Shown piece after piece: positions 5,950 through 7,687 of a stretch of DNA of 7,687 nucleotides. Origin of the DNA: Hyphomicrobiales bacterium (GTDB lineage Bacteria > Pseudomonadota > Alphaproteobacteria > Rhizobiales > S144-35); contig WGBT01000182.1 of the NCBI GenBank assembly GCA_015494185.1, positions 1-7,687 on the forward strand, in the 5' to 3' direction. Below the pieces are notes generated by a model. It did not search any database, was not told the DNA's origin, and saw nothing but the letters and a program-made list of their open reading frames with translations. Each line of letters opens with the position of its first letter. The first letter of the stretch is position 1. Both the position numbers and the translations under genes were made by a program.

Positions 5950-7245
5950 ATGACCACAGCATTGCAGACAGGTGATCAGACATCGGATATCGATGCCGAT
6001 ATGATGGCGTTGGGGCAACGGGCCAGAGCGGCGGCGCGGCAACTGGCCTTGGTGACAACGGAGAGTAAGAACGCCGCTCTTGGGGCGATGGCCGAGGCGC
6101 TGATTGCGGCCATGGCCGACATTCTTGCCGCCAATGCCCGTGATGTGGCAGCCGGTGAAAAACGCGGCCTGAGCTCAGCCTTCATCGACCGGTTGAAACT
6201 GGATGACGATCGGGTCCGGGCGATGGCGGAAGGGATCCGGGCCATTGCCGCGTTGCCTGATCCGGTGGGCAGCGTGATGGCCGAGTGGGAGCGTCCCAAT
6301 GGCTTGAAAATCGCTCGTGTCCGGGTGCCGCTGGGGGTGATCGGGATCATCTATGAGAGCCGCCCCAATGTTACCGCCGATGCTGGGGCGCTGTGTCTGA
6401 AATCAGGCAATGCAGTGATTTTGCGCGGCGGTTCGGACAGTTATCATTCCAGCCGTGCCATTGTCGCAGCCCTGCATCGAGGCTTGTCGCAAGTGGGGCT
6501 GCCACAGGAGGCGATCCAGATGGTGCCGACTACGGACCGTGCCGCGGTGGGGTTGATGCTGAGCGGTCTGGGGGGGAATATCGATGTCATCGTGCCGCGC
6601 GGGGGCAAGGGCTTGGTCGGCCGTGTCGAGGCGGAAGCGCGGGTGCCGGTCTTTTCCCATCTGGAAGGGATTTGTCATGTCTATGTCGATGCCGCAGCCG
6701 ACACGGAAATGGCGCGGGCTGTCACTTTGAATGCGAAAATGCGCCGTCCGGGGATTTGCGGGGCCGCGGAAACTCTGCTTTTGGACCGGCAAGGGCTGGA
6801 CCGCCATGGTCCCGCCGTGATTGGGGCTTTGTTGGAGGCGGGCTGCGAAGTCCGTGGGGATGAGGCGGTGCAGGCGCTCGATGCCCGGGTCAAACCGGCC
6901 AGTGAAGAGGATTGGTCATTGGAATATCTCGATGCCATCATTTCCGCGCGGGTGGTCGATGGGGTTGCCGGTGCGATAGCCCATATCGAGCGGTATGGTT
7001 CGCACCACACCGAAAGCATCATCACTGAAGATGACAGCGTTGCGAAACGCTTTTTGGATGAGGTCGATAGTGCCATCGTGTTGCACAATGCCTCGACCCA
7101 GTTTGCCGATGGGGGTGAATTTGGCATGGGGGCGGAAATTGGCATTGCGACGGGCAAGATGCATGCCCGCGGCCCCGTTGGTCTGGAACAGTTGACGAGT
7201 TTCAAATATCAGGTCCGCGGCAATGGCCAGGTTCGGCCGAAATAG
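5950..7245 (+). CDS. proA: Glutamate-5-semialdehyde dehydrogenase (gamma-glutamyl phosphate reductase)
   Basis: This 431-residue NADPH-dependent enzyme reduces gamma-glutamyl phosphate made by ProB to glutamate-5-semialdehyde, which cyclises to pyrroline-5-carboxylate for proline synthesis. The catalytic cysteine is Cys270 in NAKMRRPGICGAAETLL. Other family blocks are YESRPNVTADAGALCLKSGNAV, RGG at the nucleotide-binding region, IDVIVPRGGKGLV, HLEGICHVYVD, IERYGSHHTESIITED and the C-terminal FADGGEFGMGAEIGIATGK with HARGPVGLEQLT. The length is standard. The ATG at 5950 begins 4 bases after the proB stop, with only a weak ribosome site, so translational coupling to proB is likely and would keep the labile phosphate intermediate between partners. 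An overlapping ATG at 5942 is in another frame. No proC or nadD follows. Confidence 0.97.
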   Translation: MTTALQTGDQTSDIDADMMALGQRARAAARQLALVTTESKNAALGAMAEALIAAMADILAANARDVAAGEKRGLSSAFIDRLKLDDDRVRAMAEGIRAIAALPDPVGSVMAEWERPNGLKIARVRVPLGVIGIIYESRPNVTADAGALCLKSGNAVILRGGSDSYHSSRAIVAALHRGLSQVGLPQEAIQMVPTTDRAAVGLMLSGLGGNIDVIVPRGGKGLVGRVEAEARVPVFSHLEGICHVYVDAAADTEMARAVTLNAKMRRPGICGAAETLLLDRQGLDRHGPAVIGALLEAGCEVRGDEAVQALDARVKPASEEDWSLEYLDAIISARVVDGVAGAIAHIERYGSHHTESIITEDDSVAKRFLDEVDSAIVLHNASTQFADGGEFGMGAEIGIATGKMHARGPVGLEQLTSFKYQVRGNGQVRPK

Positions 7246-7282
7246 GCTTTTTATGGCATGAAATAGCTACAGAAGAAGGGAA

Positions 7283-7318
7283 AGCGGCTGGGTGATGCTG
7301 TTGATCACCGCAGCCGCT
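7283..7318 (+). terminator. Strong hairpin after proA, likely terminator
   Basis: AGCGGCTGGGTGAT (7283-7296) pairs with ATCACC (7304-7309) plus CAGCCGCT (7311-7318), a 14-bp stem with a single bulged G at 7310 and a 7-base loop. It starts 37 bases after the proA stop. The following CCAAATCTC is not a T-run, so factor-dependent or hairpin-assisted termination is more likely than a classic intrinsic one. Confidence 0.55.
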
Positions 7319-7328
7319 CCAAATCTCG

Positions 7329-7360
7329 ATAAGGGGCCATTCGATCAATAGGCCTCTTAT
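7329..7360. terminator. Second hairpin between proA and the small convergent gene
   Basis: ATAAGGGGCC (7329-7338) pairs with GGCCTCTTAT (7351-7360) over ten positions with one G-U wobble on one strand, around a 12-base loop. The right arm includes the stop codon of the small minus-strand gene (7357-7359). Together with the hairpin at 7283-7318 it forms a bidirectional barrier between two convergent genes. Confidence 0.45.
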
Positions 7361-7488
7361 TTGAGCTTCCGCTTCATCTCGATGATGACGGCGGTTTTCT
7401 TCCGGCGTTTGGCGACGCTTAGGGGGATGAAACGTCCCGTCTTGAGATCACGTGCAACCTGCCACCGGGCATATTTGACTTTAGCCAT
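7357..7488 (-). CDS. Small very basic 43-residue protein with RDLKTGRF motif
   Basis: The frame runs from an ATG at 7488 down to a TAA at 7357-7359, convergent to proA. A good ribosome site CGGAG lies seven bases upstream of the ATG. Of 43 residues 15 are Lys or Arg and only 2 are acidic. The sequence opens MAKVKYARW, carries VARDLKTGRFIPLSVAKRR at 11-29 and ends EMKRKLK. Short proteins with a R-D-x-K-T-G-x-F core, followed by an Ala-Lys-rich stretch and a Thr-Val-rich tail, occur as unannotated small genes in many proteobacteria; their function is unknown to me. The charge suggests nucleic-acid or membrane-surface binding. The start, ribosome site and clean stop inside a terminator-like hairpin support a real gene; a chance frame is the alternative. 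Confidence 0.6.
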   Translation of the reverse strand: MAKVKYARWQVARDLKTGRFIPLSVAKRRKKTAVIIEMKRKLK

Positions 7489-7520
7489 TGCTATTCTCCG
7501 ATCCTGATTTTCTCTTTATT

Positions 7521-7584
7521 GAGCAGATGAGCTGCTCGCTCCAAGGCACCACCAATCGGACCTTGTGGATTGACGCATTGGTGG
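7521..7584 (-). other. Dyads in the upstream region of the small gene
   Basis: GAGCAG (7521-7526) and CTGCTC (7532-7537) form a hairpin with a 5-base loop. CCACCAAT (7549-7556) and ATTGGTGG (7577-7584) form an 8-bp perfect dyad 20 bases apart. Both sit in the 96 bases upstream of the small minus-strand gene. They could be a structured leader or binding sites. No regulator is identifiable. Confidence 0.35.
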
Positions 7585-7659
7585 GCACCGCATCGGTTTG
7601 CATCGGCTAAGTCATTGGTTATGGATTTGCCGGAATTTGGTTAATAAAAGGTTTATGAA

Positions 7660-7667
7660 AGTATAAT
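7660..7667. promoter_or_regulatory. AT-rich stretch with -10-like boxes on both strands
   Basis: The last 70 bases are AT-rich. TATAAT stands at 7662-7667 on the plus strand, and TATACT on the minus strand at 7665-7660. Neither has a clear -35 partner within the visible sequence: the plus-strand spacer region gives only GGTTAA or TGGTTA, and the minus one runs off the window edge. A promoter for the small gene or for a gene to the right is possible. Confidence 0.25.
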
Positions 7668-7687
7668 AAAAATGGAAAATCATATAT

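Noticed and set aside
6393..6863. 156-residue frame inside proA
   Set aside because: Shadow of proA in another frame, with Arg/Gly/Ser-rich composition typical of such shadows.

Overview
The window looks like chromosomal DNA of a moderately GC-rich proteobacterium. The reading frames carry typical proteobacterial housekeeping genes (ispA, proB, proA). The ProA active-site context (NAKMRRPGICGAAE) and the C-terminal helix-hairpin-helix domain at the left edge feel alphaproteobacterial or close to it. A secreted Gly/Tyr/His/Pro-rich protein that resembles sulfur globule envelope proteins hints at a sulfur-oxidising, sulfur-storing lifestyle, as in purple sulfur bacteria or magnetotactic cocci. 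The taxonomic assignment is inference; no rRNA or tRNA is present to anchor it.

Layout, left to right. Positions 2-352 hold the end of a gene whose visible part is an AT-rich Lys/Asn/Glu linker followed by a helix-hairpin-helix domain; a hairpin follows. Positions 425-1561 hold an unrecognised 378-residue protein with one hydrophobic segment and a disordered Arg/Pro-rich tail, interrupted in its DNA by a run of nine G. A structured leader (1672-1767) precedes the sulfur-globule-like gene (1822-2241). Then come 623 bases without a convincing gene (2242-2864). They carry a large imperfect inverted repeat with arms of about 52 bases (2378-2509) and two smaller hairpins. A secreted protein resembling the DUF4412/LolA-like group follows (2865-3629), with an apparent internal duplication.

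Convergent to it is ispA (3679-4575, minus), encoding a farnesyl diphosphate synthase. Divergent from ispA is the proline operon proB-proA (4785-5945 and 5950-7245, plus), two enzymes separated by 4 bases that turn glutamate into glutamate-5-semialdehyde. The 209-base ispA/proB gap holds two predicted promoters whose -35 boxes overlap on opposite strands. It also holds a GGGGCAA-type tandem tract with a textbook four-tetrad G-quadruplex motif that would lie in the proB mRNA leader. Two hairpins separate proA from a small convergent gene (7357-7488, minus) for a 43-residue, very basic protein. The window ends in an AT-rich intergenic stretch.

The most unusual items are the sulfur-globule-like gene with its folded leader, the long inverted repeat that reads as nearly the same peptide on both strands, and the G-quadruplex tract in the proB leader. 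I see no CRISPR array, transposase, integrase, phage gene or tRNA, and no clear multi-gene novel system.
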